Shown here one piece after another: positions 12,006 through 24,659 of a stretch of DNA of 64,000 bases. The stretch covers positions 23,172,611-23,236,610 of the forward strand of contig CM060081.1 in assembly GCA_030533445.1 (NCBI GenBank), read 5' to 3'. The translations under genes were made by a program, and so were the position numbers. The stretch's first letter is position 1. The number at the start of each line of letters is the position of its first letter. The stretch comes from Cyprinodon diabolis. Its lineage: Eukaryota; Chordata; Actinopteri; Cyprinodontiformes; Cyprinodontidae. A model generated the notes under the pieces. The model was given only the letters and a program-made list of their open reading frames with translations. It ran no database searches and was not told the DNA's origin.

Positions 12006-15000
12006 TCAAAGTAGTATTTTATGTGAAAACAACTCCACCTCTTCTCCATCAGGTAGCACCAGCGCCTGGAGGATATCCGACAGGGAGACTATCCCCTTCA
12101 CTACCTCGTGCTCATCTACCACCACTAGTCTGTGAACCTGCAGGAAACAAAACAACTATCATCAGGATTAGCCTCAGAAATGTTCAATAAAAAGATTTCA
12201 TTAAAAAAGGACTAAAATGAAAGTGTGAGGTTAGCAGGAAAAATATGCTGAAGAAATAATCATCTGCACTTTTATGTAGATGGTCGTAAATTATGTTTTT
12301 AACTTCATAAATTAAACCAAAGAAGTTAAAGTATGCATTTGTTACTTCAAGGATGGACTATTGTACTGTTAAATCTGGAAGAGAATTTAAAGTCCTCCTT
12401 CTCCCTTATAAAGCCGCCAAGCTCCATCTTACATCAGAGAAATGATTGTTCCTTATGTTGATAACAGAGCACTTCGCTCTCAATCTGCAGGTTTACTAGT
12501 GGTTCCTAGAATTAGTAGAATGGGAGGTTGAGCTTTTAGTTATCAGGCTCCTCTCCTGTGGAACCAGCTACCAGTTTTAGTCTGTGAGGCAGACACCCTG
12601 TCTACTTTTAAGGGTAGGCTAAAAACATCCCTTTTCGATTAAGCTAATAGTTAGAGTGGCTCAGGTTATCCTGAGCTATCTCTATAGTTATGGTGCTATA
12701 GGCTTAGATTGCTGGAGGACATGCGATCACTTTTCATCATTCTGCTCCATTCTATCTGTGACTCCATCCTGGAGAGAAATACCAGCCGTGCCGATTTCAT
12801 TAACATCTCTATTTATAGATTTTTAGCTCGTCCTGTTTTTAAGTGTAGTCCTGTTTCTCTGACTGTGACTAACTTAATGTGCTCTCTTTCATCCTCTGAC
12901 ATGGGAGCTGGCTCGGAGCTCGTCTGCCTGGCTCTGTTTCCTAGATGGGCTCTGTCTGTGGAGCTGGTTGACAGTTGCCTTTTGTATCTCTGCTTCTGTC
13001 TCCTTGAACCCAGGTTGGCCTCGGCAGATGGCCACTCACACTGACCTTAGTTCTGCTGGAGGTTTTTTTTCTGTTATAAGGGAGTTTTTCCACTCCACTG
13101 TCACTACAAGGCTGCTTGGTGTGAGGGATTGCCTTCAAGTAAATTTGCATTTTCCCATTCTCTAAATAATTTGTGTTTTCTTCTGTTATAATGTTGGAAA
13201 TCGGCAGAAAGAAGCATTGCAAAATATGTTTTGTATATGTGTATCTGTAGAAGCAGCTTTTATTGTCCTACAGTGGGGAAAATTCTGGCTCATCAATGGC
13301 TAAGAAATGGGGCAAATGTATACAAATAAGTTCAGACATGCAGACTAAATTAAAAACATGAAATAAATAAAAGTTTGCATCAAAAACAGAAATCAAACAA
13401 TTTCAATAGATATATGGTACATGATAAGAAAAAAGAAATGCTATTATCTGGACTGAAACAGCATCCAAGCATCTCATCTTTAGTAAAACACTCTTACTAA
13501 TGAACTGATTTTATTGCACCAGACAGTCCAGAGCTCACACTGACTCCCACATAAATCACAGGCTTGACTTTACCCACAGAAAGGGAGAGGTTAGAGTAGG
13601 GGGGGTTGGACCTTTTAGACCTGTTGTAGACCCTGCCATGCTTTTCATTTCACATATTTATTAAAGTCAGTTTACAGGACATGTTTCCTAGAAGCAATTT
13701 AACTACCATGTCATAATTTCCATCATTTCTGAATGATGATTTTACAGCAGTCATCAGTGAATTAGTAATCATAGTATCATAAATGTTCTCTTTTTTAGTC
13801 TGACATCCAAAAATGGGGTAATGCTGTCTGCACTCCTCACCTCAGCCTCCACCAGTCTGTTGATGATGGCCTCCAAGGTCTCATGCCTGTTGCAGGTCAG
13901 GACTCCCTCAAAGCACTGTGAGCGGTGCTTCAAGGCTTTGGTTACAGTCACATCCAGGTTGTTGTACGTCTTCTCTGCAGCCAGGTTCTGTCAGAGCAAA
14001 AACTCGCTGTGTATAATTTTCCAGTGTAACACGTGTTCACAGAAATGCGTCTACATGAACAGGGTCTATACAGGAATGAGAAACTAATTTAATGCTTTTT
14101 AATGCTCTTAGAAATAGTCTTAAATTTTAAATACAGTAAACATCAACACGATTCAGAGGCTGGCAGTGAAAACAAAAACAGCATGCAGCAGCGGAAAAAT
14201 AAAAAATAAAACTAAAGGCTGTCTTGAACTTTTATTAAGGCTGTAGTCCTGTTTTGCAGGCAAGCTTACAAGACTTGTGGGATGCTAAGTCAGCGACTCT
14301 GATTGTGATTTCTTAACTGTGCAAGCTCATCATTCCCTGAGGGGAAATGCCAGACAGCGCTCGCTGCATAAAGGGCACTGCCTCACCCTTCAGCGACACA
14401 CACCGATGCTCCCAGTCATAATCCATGACCTTCTGTCTTTAGCATTTTGAAAGTGTTGTCATCTCCCTCATACCAAAATAATTCAAGTATTGTGAAGAAC
14501 TGGCTAAGAAGTAAGTTTCCTTGAAGACTGAAAGTATGGTTAGTATGGTAATATCCTCTGAACCGCTTCATTAGCGCATTGAAGCATTATTTGTGACATG
14601 ATATAAATAATATTACATTAATCTAAATATTACAGATGAAAGAAGCTGAAAGACAGCAATAGAAACCTAAGTTATGAAAAACTTCCATAGTTCCAAAACT
14701 GGAGAGAACTTACTATAACATCAAATTTCGAGTATATGTCCACCACTCGTCCTGCAAGACAGACAAGAATGTGAAACTGTAGGAAGATGTAGCTTTTAAA
14801 TCGAAGCAATCCAAAAAAAAAAAAAAGAATTCAGCCAATCCTCATACCTTTATCATCAACAACAGGGAGCGCAGAGACTCGCTGCTCCACAAAAATACCC
14901 AGCGCCGTGTACAGAGGTGTGTCTGCGCGGACCACCGCTATGTTTCTGAACGTCCCGATGTTCAGTTCCTCTAAGGTTTTACTCAAGAATGAGGGTCTTG

Positions 15001-18000
15001 GCATCTCAGATATCTGGTTACAAGAAACAGTAAATATTTGATGAAAGACATAATGGAGTAACACTTTCAAGAAAAAAACAACAAAAGCAGAATGTTCTGC
15101 CTACTTTAAATTTAGTTGTTGAACTTTGTTAGATAGATAAAAGCATAAAATTAGGATGACATGTATTGAGTCTTGTCTTGTGATCACAATTAGATCATCC
15201 CTGGTCATTTACCAGCTGGTCAGACGCTCAGAAATACAATCAAAGTTTGCTTGATTCAATATCTGGGAGCTATTCAAAACAAAGCCAGAGGAAGCCCTGA
15301 GGTTTAATAGGCTTTGTAAAGGGAAACAGTCGAGACAAATCAATGGTTCATTACAGCTTTGAGACTGTGAAAGCATAGCTTTAGCAGCTAAGGAAGGTTG
15401 AACTAAGTAAAAGAAAGTCAGTTTTTTTTTTTCGTTTTTTTTTCCATGTTCTCTTGGGAATACATAAGAGAATGTCGATTTAATATCAGTGGTTCTAATT
15501 ACCAATATCCTATGATCAGACTGTTTTAAAAACTGTCCAACATAGTCTAGCTGCAGATTTGCACTGTGAGGTCACATAACTGCGCTGTAAGAACCGGAAG
15601 TTTATTCAACGCCTTTCAAAGTAAAAGCGAAATAACATAAAAGCTAGTATATAAGAAATATTTTTTTCCCGTGTACATTTTGTGGGTCTTCACAATAGAA
15701 ATATTTTTGTCTATACATGTGTTTAACGATTTATATATATAATCCTTTTTCAGTTCAACAGGATTAGGTTAAAAAATACAAGAAAATGTTCAAATAAAAT
15801 TAACACAGTTCTTTTACAAAAACATCTCTTATTGTTTATTATTGTATTACATCTGTATTAAATGATGGGAACTTACAAAAAGCTTCAGGAACTTAAGAAT
15901 CCTCTTGTGTGTGAGGATATATAGTGTGTTTCCTGTCAGGGGGTCGATTACAGGCAGTCTGTGGATCTTGTTCCTCAGCAGAGATGATACTGCATCATAC
16001 AAACTGAGATATAATAAGAAAAAAAGGAACCGAGTTATTCCAACTCATGGAGACTGAATGTTGCTAGAAGCATTTGGAAAATGTTAGTAGCAAATGTTTG
16101 TCTGCTGGGCCCCTGGCAGCGCAGAGCGGGACGGAAAGAGACTGAACAAACTGGTGAGAAAGGCTGCTTCTGTCCTAGGCTGGACTCAGTGGAGGATGTG
16201 GCTGAGAGGAGGGTGCTGTTCAAGCTTACGTCCATCATGGACAACACTTTCCATCCTCTGCACCAGACTGTAGAGAAGCTGAGCAGCTCCTTTTGTGAAA
16301 GACTTTTACAAGCTGTCTGTAAAAAAAAAAGCGCTACCGCAGGTCATTCATCCCTGCTGCAACCAGACTCTACAATGCGACACTACAACACCAATAACAT
16401 GCGCAATGTACATTGTGCAATTACTATTTGATACCCTGTGCAATAACCTGTTTCTCTATATCTAACACCCAGGCAATGACTATATATATAAATATACATC
16501 TATATAAATACCCATGTAAACACCCTATGCAATAACCCTGTAAAATAATACTACTATAAAAAAAAAGCTGTCATATGTGGACGCACTGTATATATTGTAT
16601 ATATCCCATGCACCTTTTTCTTCCTTTGTTACATTCTCCTTCTCCTTTGACTATTTAAGCTGATGAAACGAGTAAATTTCGCTACTACGAGATCAATAAA
16701 GTTAATCAATCAATCAAAAGGAACTCTGCTAGCTTGCAAACCATTTGCATCTTTGTTAAAAAAAATGTAATTAGTTTGTGGTTGTGGTCATGAAGATCAT
16801 ATTTAAATAGCATTTCACTTAATTAAAATGGGGTTAAACATAACTTAATTTAAGTCTATAGAATGATGACATTGTTGACTCTGATTTAAAATTTCCATCT
16901 GACAGTAAAACAATGTATAATAACCACTGACCTTGCATTGGGAGATATGCAGACCAAAGGCTTGAAAGAGTCTTGAAGGTAAACCTCTAAAATAAGAAAG
17001 AACGAAAAATAACATAAAACACAACTAGTTAAAGGTCATAGCTGCAACGTTTCTTCTCAAACTGAATAATTTTTCTAATATAAGACTGACAGATAATTTA
17101 AAATGGTGCAGAATAAAAGTATTATTTGAATTGAATAAAAAAAATTAAACAATAATTGTTTCATAAATTTTGATGGGTCCAAAATATATAAAAAAAAGTA
17201 AGTTAGTATGCCAATATTTCTAAAAGGATTCTGCACCAATAGGAACAGTCATGAGCCTAGGCCGGCTCTTTAGCGTCCTCCTTGCAGCTCGCTGGAGCTT
17301 TTTCAAAAATGTATGAAAATCGATTTTTTTGTTTGTTTTGATATGGTGTGCAGGAGGTTAAACAAAAATTATTATGTTTTCCAATGCTGTAGACATTTGT
17401 ATAATAAATAAATTTAAACAATAATTTGCGTCATAGCCTTAGAGATCAGTGGTCATAAATTGCAACCAGCGTGGCGTGGCGCTGTGCCAGGTAAACAAAC
17501 CTGCAGGTGTGTCTCAGACCATGCATCCCAAAGGGAAAAAAAAGAAGATAGCTATTAAAAAAAGAGGATTCAAAGAATGGAGCGAATCATTTGCTTTCAT
17601 TATCAATGTGGAAGGATTGCCAGCATTTTTGCTTTGTAATGAGAGGTTGTCAAAAAATAAGCAAAATTTGAAAAGGCATTTCCAGGGAAAGAATGCTAAA
17701 TATGCAGCCGACCACCAAGCTGCGAGGGAGAGAAAAAGCAAGACTGCAGAATTTCTGGATAAATTAGAGGAGAGCAAAGATAGATTTAAAAAGTGGATTG
17801 CATCTCCAAATTCCACTACTGATTTAAGACAAAACAAACAAAAATTAGGCAAAAACCGGTGAACGTCAGTCACTTTTTTGAGAGTTGATGCTGACGTAAG
17901 GACCCAAAGGGGCTCAGGAGCCACTCAGAGGTCCCCCCTTTCCTTCTGGACAGTCAAGCTAAATATTTGCCAATGCTAACCATTAGCATTAGCAGGCCTG

Positions 18001-21000
18001 GTAGTCAGCTTGCAAGCAGAAAGAGGACAGGAGAGTGTGCCTCAACTGGTGATAAAGACCAGTCCTTTAAATGATAAATGGTCACGTCTGGGTAAACTTT
18101 AAATGTTCTCACCCCTCCATGTTTCAATTTTGTGCTCTTCCAACTCATATATCTGAACCTGAAATATAAAAAGGTAAAGATTTAAGCAACAATTTATATT
18201 TAGGATGCATACTTTAGGTATTAAAGGACCCAGCTTACCAATGGAGACTTGTAATAGCGATGAAGAATGTTAATAAAGTCTGTGATGGTTAGCATACCTG
18301 TGAATTGTTTTTAAAGCACAGTGAAACATTCATTAATGTTATAATGGTAAACACAATTGTTTTTTTTTTCAGTCCTTTCATTTTTCTACTGCTATCTAAC
18401 AGAAGATTATGAAAATTGCTCTTACCCACAAAGCACTGCTTCTTGCTGTCCCAAAGAGGGGCTGCTCTCACTCCGTTGGAAACAAGAGCAAAGAACGCCT
18501 TCTTCACCTGCAAGATAGTTCAAAAACACAGCTCAAATGTCTGAACAGAAGAATACACATATGAAGAAAATGTATGTGTTTTACCTGGAGTGACGTATCA
18601 AACACCACTAGTTTGGAGCTAGTGGGCACGAGGTCATAACAACGGTGGGACTTCATAAACCTGGTGTAAACATTTTGCTCTCGTTCTAAGGAGACAAGAG
18701 GGATCGTGATGAAGAATCACTTTAGTAAACAGGTTCGGATTAAGGTGTAATATTTTTACACAGTCCTCTTACCTTCAGTTATTGGGTCCTTTTTGCTTTC
18801 AAGGTCATCAATGGTTACAGAAATCTGAAAGAAAATTATCATTATTGTTAGGATTTAAACGATTAGAGGCCATTTTAACTATTTATTAGATGGTTGTCTT
18901 AAGATGTTATAAACTGAATAGCTTTACCAGATATCTTTGCAAGTCATCTGTTTATAGAAACCAAATTAGTTTCTAACAGCTTTTCATAGCAGGACAAAGA
19001 CACAAGCTGATTTCTTTTTTGTTTTCATCAGCTACACTCACAAAAAATAAAGCTGTGTATATGCAGGATGTTTTACAACAGTAACCTCAGCATTAGGTAG
19101 TGATTCACACTCAAGCCAGTGATTATCTAGGACACCCGCTTCAAAACAAAGTAATACTTTGAACAACATCAAGAATAAAGTGATATAGAAAGGTGTAGAG
19201 GGTCAGGTTAATTAAATTTTTACATTATAATACTGCTCCAGGCATTAACCTCTAGTTAACCACATTCAATTTAATTTATTATGGGTTTTTCAAATGAGAA
19301 GTCTGTTGCGATAAACTGCGACCAACCTACAAGTTTTACATAAAGAGCCACGTAATGTAACATTTACAGAGGTGATGAATCCACAAAACAGTTTTCATAT
19401 GTCATTTTATAGACAAATGTTTGTTGATAAAACCACCTCCTGTGAAGAACTCTGTTTTATCAAAGCTAACAACCTTGTATCAGAGTGAGTTAAAAAAAGA
19501 AAGATGTCCCCCCATTTTTATGTAGGTTTTCACGGATCCTTTCTTTGTTAAATTAGACTCAAATAAGTAGGTGTTTCTTGTTATATTTTAAATATAATCG
19601 GCTGTGTATAAATGTGACATGCTTTTTGGGACTATTTTGTGTTATTTTTTTAAGTTTATGCTATTTTTATTTATTTATTGTAAGGGCAACAATTTCTAAA
19701 CAAAATCTAATCATAAAGACTTTCTGATAAGAATTACATCCTTTCCACAAGTTATACCCAATACTGTAGAAGACTAACTCTAAGAACAGTTTAACAATAC
19801 TATATTTACTTCCACTAATTAACATTGTCTATACTTAGACAATACTGTAATACATGTATCTGGTAGAACAGACTTTCACTGCCCTTGATACTCACAGCTG
19901 ATACCAATTTTAGTAAATGAGATGCTTAAGCTTAAAACGGATTAGCAGCAGCAACATCATTACGACTAGGGCTGGGTATTGTTCAAAAATTTTCGGTTCC
20001 GGTACCAATACCGATACCTTCACTTCGATACCGGTTCCTGAACGATACTTTTTTCGATACCAGTTTTATAATATCAATTCGAAGAAAAAGAAAATTACAC
20101 AACATAAAAAAGTACAAATCTTGAGTTTTATTTTAAGCTCTGATTTTTCCATTTTCATTTTTCCTCTTACATAAAAAAAAAAAATTCAGTGTCTAATATT
20201 CACGGTTACATTGTGAAGACCTTTTTCCTTAGCAGCTTTCCTTTAGAAAAATTACCATGTCTGACAAACAAGCCCGTTGAATGGGGTCCTACTGACAGCG
20301 CACCGCTGGTATGTGGGGGTCTGAGCGGCTCCGACAGAAATATTGGAAGGCAGGATGAACTGACTGCACTGATTAAGTTTTCAGGTGGATTTTCCCACTT
20401 AAAAACATATTAAAACTACTTTATTCCCACTGATCACAGCAAATATAGCTGCAAGGCAGAGAAAGGATAGAGTAGCTCCGCCCAACGCGCGTCTGACCCA
20501 CTTTTCGACCGCGCAGCCAGAGCAGCAAAGCTGCTTCAGCCGCGCGTCAGAAGCTGGTACAAGCAGCAAAAAGGAAGCAGCAAACGTGATTTTGCTGCTC
20601 CTGCTGCGTCCAGTTTGAAAGCAGCATGATTCACTCCGCTCTGGCTTTGCTCTGCCCACGGGCTGCTGAGAGGAGGATGGTTGCGCCGGCTGCGGACCGC
20701 TCTTCTTGCAGTCAAACACCGAGCAACTTTCTGCTCTTAAATTGTTTCCGTGCACGATGTATTGCATTGCGCACTATTGGCATCAGTGCTAATAAAGTGA
20801 AGCCGCACTTTTGACCTGGGGGGCATTTTAAAGGGGTTCCACAACGCTCGCAACCAGTTCACAACAGATACACATGAACCCTGGCTGTAGGCGTGACCAC
20901 CTATGTATTTTTCCTGGATGACGCAATCACGTTAAGTGTTACAGCCAATCAACGAAACTTGGTACCGAAAGACGAGGCATGTTTCGATACTATGTAGAAC

Positions 21001-24000
21001 CGAAGCATTTCGGTCAGTACCATAAAAGAACCGAAGTTCGGTACCCGGCCCTAGTTACGACTGCATAAAGACAAGAGAGAAAACTCAACTCTCAACAATA
21101 ATTTAACTCCACTGTTGCATGTGTTGTTATTTACAGTATCACAAAAACAGCAAATAATAAGTTACCTACAAAATCTAAATTATTCTTTTAGATCACTTTG
21201 GCCACAAGAGCAGTTGCTCTAAAAGGAAAAGTCCAGCAAGGAATAACCATTAGGTCATTATGTATACCTAAAACTAATATATTTGCTGTGATTTCATTAA
21301 TTTAGCTTTAATCGGCCAAAAAATTAAAACAATGTTTTTCATCGCGATCACTAAGTCCGGGACTGGCCATTTTTGCCAAAAGATAGTAACACCTCACTCC
21401 TTAGATTTCCGGCAGTGACGTCGGGGTGAGGTAAGCCTAGCGCCATTCTCCCCGCTTTACAAGCAAACTCAATCAGAACTAATAGACACATCTGCAATCA
21501 AAAACAATTATTTAAGATTTCGAGAGGAGTTCACCATTGAAATTCGTGAGAGCTATAGTTTAACTGACAATGCCCGCATACATGGCAGTTGGAGGTTGTA
21601 AAATATCGGGTAAAAATGGAAAAAAAGTTAGTTATTTCACCTTTCCTACTCATTATCCACCACGGGTTCATCATTAGATTGCCAACTTGAAGAGGGAGGA
21701 TTTGTCATCAAACTTCTGGCCACAGATAAAACACGTCATTAATCCGTTAATCTCTGCTTCGCATAGTGCACTGGTCGTTGCCATCATGGATAATAGCGCG
21801 TTGTGACAAACACCAGGTATAGCACTGGGACTTGCTCAACAGCCGATACCGCAACGTGATGTTTCAGTCCATATTAGACAATTACTGACATCCTCTCCAC
21901 GACACACTGGTCCAGCAGACGAGCTCCTTCAGCAGGAGACTCCTCCTACCCAGATGCACCACAGAGCGCCACAGGAAATCATTCCTACCTGTGGTCATCA
22001 ACCTATAACGCCTCCCTCAAGTGATTCAGTCCCCCCACCCCCCCGTAATTGACATTTACGCACTATTTTTGCACGCCACGTATCACTTTACTTGGATTTA
22101 TTCACTTTAATTGGACTCTTCATTTTATTTAGATTTAGTTTTTACATATACATAGATATACATACAGATATATATACAGAAGAGCTATATGTGTATATAT
22201 ATTTTATCTCTTTTATTCTTATTTTTTATCTTTATTATATTGTATAGCTGGATGTGTGTATATATCATGTAAAATTGTAACTAGAGCATGTAACAAAAGT
22301 AATTTCCCTCTGGGATTATTAAAGTATTTCTGATTCTGATTCTGATTCTAACTGGTAGGTGGCAGCAGTGCTCTTTGACAAACATGGATGTCTCCAGTAA
22401 AGCACATTCAAATGAAATTGCTCTTAATTAAAGACACTTATCATTTATTGAAAGCATGTCATAATTTCAGATGTAAAGTACCTTTAGAAGTTTGTATTCT
22501 GAATGTGACGTGACTTTTCCTTTAAAGAAAAAATATTTAAGCCCCCAAAAATAAAAGAAACTGAATTTCTTTCTTTTTGTATGTATATCCAGGGGAAAAA
22601 AATACTCAATAAAATTGTTAACTTTAGCTTGTTGTTTGATAACAACATACCAGGTGAGAAAAATTTTGGCTCCAACTGTTGTAGATTTGATTACACAAAT
22701 GCTTTTACATTTACCAATGGAGGGATCATTTTATATATTATTGGTTAGTTAGCAGGCATTTGAAAACCTTTGGGGTCTCTTTGTCAAATAGGCAAAGGAT
22801 TTAAATCTAGTAGATGTTGAAGATGAAATACCTCTGTAAGGCTTTGCTGTTTCTAACTCTAAATAATAAAAATATACGTACAAAAACTCTTGATGTCTAA
22901 CAGATTTTGGTAAAGTTGCATGTATGCATTATGTATGTGAAAATAACAAATTGATGTTCGTACTGTACTGGTGGCCAAAGAATACTGATGCCAGAATCAT
23001 TAATTATTTGTTTCTTGTTCTTTGTTGAATTGTTATTAAATAAATAAAGATATTGCTGATTTAAAAAAAAAACTGATTCAAAGTTGTTGGTTCAATGTGC
23101 ATTGACTGACAGATTCAAGACTTGATTGACATATGTTATCCTAAAGTTGGTTAGAAAATATTTTACTCATATGAGTAGCACTACTTGATTGTATTTTTAC
23201 TCAAGTAAAAGCAACAAGTAAGAGTGAAAAAGTACCTGTATTTGTTAAACTGGCTGATCAATACTGAGTAACTTAGCAAGTATCTACTTGCTACTAATCA
23301 TCGTAACACCTGGTTTAACATTTTAAAATGTTACACAACACATAAAGTTTTATGCAATTTCTAGTGTTTCACTTAACAAGTTAGAAAAATTACTATACAA
23401 CATACAACAATCACACAATAACAGTTTCAGATGAAAGAAACTTTCAAAATATAATTCATTTAGGGTAAAATCAGGTAAGTTACATCCAGTGGAAAGATAC
23501 AGGATAGGTACTGTTTACTGTATTTCTACTTCTTGACCTCCTAATGACACAGCAGGATCAACAGATAGAACATAACATTAAACAAATGCAGTACAACGAA
23601 ATCAAGTCCCACTTAATTATAAAGTGTAGGACGTTGTCTCTCTGGTGTACCTCTGTTCAAAGCAAGCTAGCTCAAAAAAATATATATCCCATCTGCCTCT
23701 TATGCTGTAATTCCTTGCCTGAAAATAAGTGGTTATAGTGAACAATTATTTCAATCTAAAAGAAAAACAACATTAAAAAAAGGTAAACTTTAAACATAAA
23801 AGCGAGGTTAAGAAGTCATAGGAAAGGGATGATAACATTAGTGATCTGGTCTCTGGTAGAGTGAACAACAATGTCTTAATCTCTGTTCTACCAGATCAGC
23901 ACAGTCTAACCTTTCCCAATACACTGTCATATTTAATAAGTTTAGCTCTAAAACTAAAGAGAATCCTCAGCTTTGCTGAACTATTGATTTTGGTTAATAG

Positions 24001-24659
24001 TAAACAGGCTCTCCATCTTAAACTAGCGTTTCCCGATTAGCCAAATAATGTTTTCACAGGTTAAATTAATACTTCAAGTGATTTCCTGGAGTAATGGAAC
24101 CCGGGATGGAAATGACAGATAAACACGAACTTCCCTGTGTTAGAGCTGGAGGGATGCGGCTAACTGTGCTGTAAAACTCAAAAAGGCAGCCAGCAAACTG
24201 GTTAAACATCAAACTGGTGTCGCAAGCAACAGTTTAATCTATAACCATCCTATGTAAAACCAACACTGCCGTTTTTTTAAAGCGGTATACAAACTAAATA
24301 ATGATAGTTTTGTTAACAACAATAGCATCGGTGTTAGCTTGTTAGCTAGCTAGCATAACAGTTGGTTGACTTTAAAAACCCCCAGTCGAGGTGACTTATT
24401 TATTCTCAAGCTTTTAATAAACTGTACATATCATTAGGCTGAAATTAGTGTTGTCTTTTATTTTCTCTAAAAATTGACCTCTCTTATAAGCTTTCCTAAC
24501 CTTCATGGCAGAGATTACTGTTGAAACATCTAAGAAAAAGCTGGCTAGCTGTTCGCAATTTAGCGTAAAGCTAAAATTATATATCCGAGTGGTCGGGTTG
24601 CTTGATAATGTTTTCGAAAGAAGAAAACCCGTCAAAATAGATAAACTTACACACTCCAT
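12006..24659 (-). CDS. prkag1: AMP-activated protein kinase gamma-1 subunit
   Basis: Twelve coding exons, read from the right: 24651-24659, 18773-18824, 18585-18685, 18426-18507, 18239-18297, 18113-18158, 16932-16986, 15877-16003, 14848-15013, 14714-14751, 13841-13987, 12006-12137. All junctions are GT-AG and keep frame, giving 337 aa (human 331). The product is the nucleotide-sensing subunit of the AMPK heterotrimer. It binds AMP, ADP or ATP in four CBS motifs (roughly residues 40-100, 123-185, 196-258 and 270-327). Signature stretches include [58 protein letters not shown] and [20 protein letters not shown]. The first coding exon holds only three codons (MEC), followed by a 5.8-kb intron full of repeats. 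The C-terminus reads [19 protein letters not shown], longer than the human end. This could be genuine, or read-through of an unseen donor at GAG|GTGGAG. Confidence 0.95.
12340..13180 (+). pseudogene. L2-like LINE, 3' end with ORF2 remnant
   Basis: The frame is broken but the C-terminal end of a LINE ORF2 is readable: [41 protein letters not shown]. It is followed by the usual 3' UTR with the GTTCTGCTGGAGGTTT motif (around 13050). It lies in the prkag1 intron between the last two coding exons, opposite in strand to the gene. A second copy of this 3' UTR type is at 31450-31790. Confidence 0.65.
16040..16715 (+). pseudogene. LINE (Rex1/L2/CR1 group) 3' fragment
   Basis: A reading frame gives [20 protein letters not shown] then [18 protein letters not shown]. 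After one frameshift in an A run (16321-16330) it continues [20 protein letters not shown]. This is the C-terminal end of a LINE reverse-transcriptase ORF. The tail ends GATCAATAAAGTTAATCAAT. It lies in a prkag1 intron, antisense to the gene. Confidence 0.65.
17240..17960 (+). pseudogene. hAT-like transposon fragment with degenerate BED-type finger
   Basis: An open frame (17521-17862 from its second Met) encodes [20 protein letters not shown], then [20 protein letters not shown] and KNAKYAADH. This resembles the N-terminal BED-like finger of hAT-derived proteins (ZBED, EPM2AIP1-like). The first zinc-binding Cys is lost (AFLLC in place of CxxC). The frame ends without a catalytic domain. The flanks share GGCTC/GAGCC-rich blocks (CTAGGCCGGCTCTTT; GGGGCTCAGGAGCC) that may be remnants of terminal repeats. 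Lies in a prkag1 intron. Confidence 0.42.
19960..21062. mobile_element. Non-autonomous hAT-type element, 8-bp target duplication
   Basis: An 8-bp direct repeat TTACGACT (19960-19967 and 21055-21062) encloses 1087 bp. The ends are imperfect inverted repeats: left AGGGCTGGGTATTG, right (reverse complement) CTAGGGCCGGGTACC. Both are followed by CGGTTC/CGATACC-type subterminal blocks. An 8-bp duplication with TAGGG-type ends fits hAT. The interior (20440-20800) is GC-rich, unlike its surroundings, and has no recognisable transposase. Lies in prkag1 intron 1. Confidence 0.7.
21400..21735 (+). pseudogene. THAP-domain relic (P- or Kolobok-type transposon)
   Basis: From 21570 the frame reads MAVGGCKI, then [17 protein letters not shown], a stop, then [15 protein letters not shown]. 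The Cys, the FTFP block and the IANLKRED block follow the order of a THAP zinc-finger domain. The frame carries an in-frame stop and no following domain. It lies next to a LINE 3' end, so its own boundaries are unclear. THAP domains occur in P-element and Kolobok transposases as well as host proteins. Confidence 0.5.
21740..22350 (+). pseudogene. LINE 3' fragment with (GATTCT)n tail
   Basis: A frameshifted ORF2 C-terminus reads [26 protein letters not shown], then [20 protein letters not shown]. It is followed by a TA-rich UTR and the end TTTCCCTCTGGGATTATTAA, then a GATTCT tandem tail at about 22325-22348. Lies in prkag1 intron 1. Confidence 0.7.
22351..24650. other. prkag1 intron 1, 5' part, and promoter-side sequence
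   Basis: Non-coding on both strands. A degraded tract with TACTCAAGTAAAAG-type repeats (23160-23300) resembles ends of fish hAT MITEs. Nothing else is recognised. Confidence 0.4.

Noticed and set aside
20399..20814. Frames of 62-122 codons in the core of the hAT-type element
   Set aside because: Composition follows GC content, there is no family resemblance, and the frames end inside the element.
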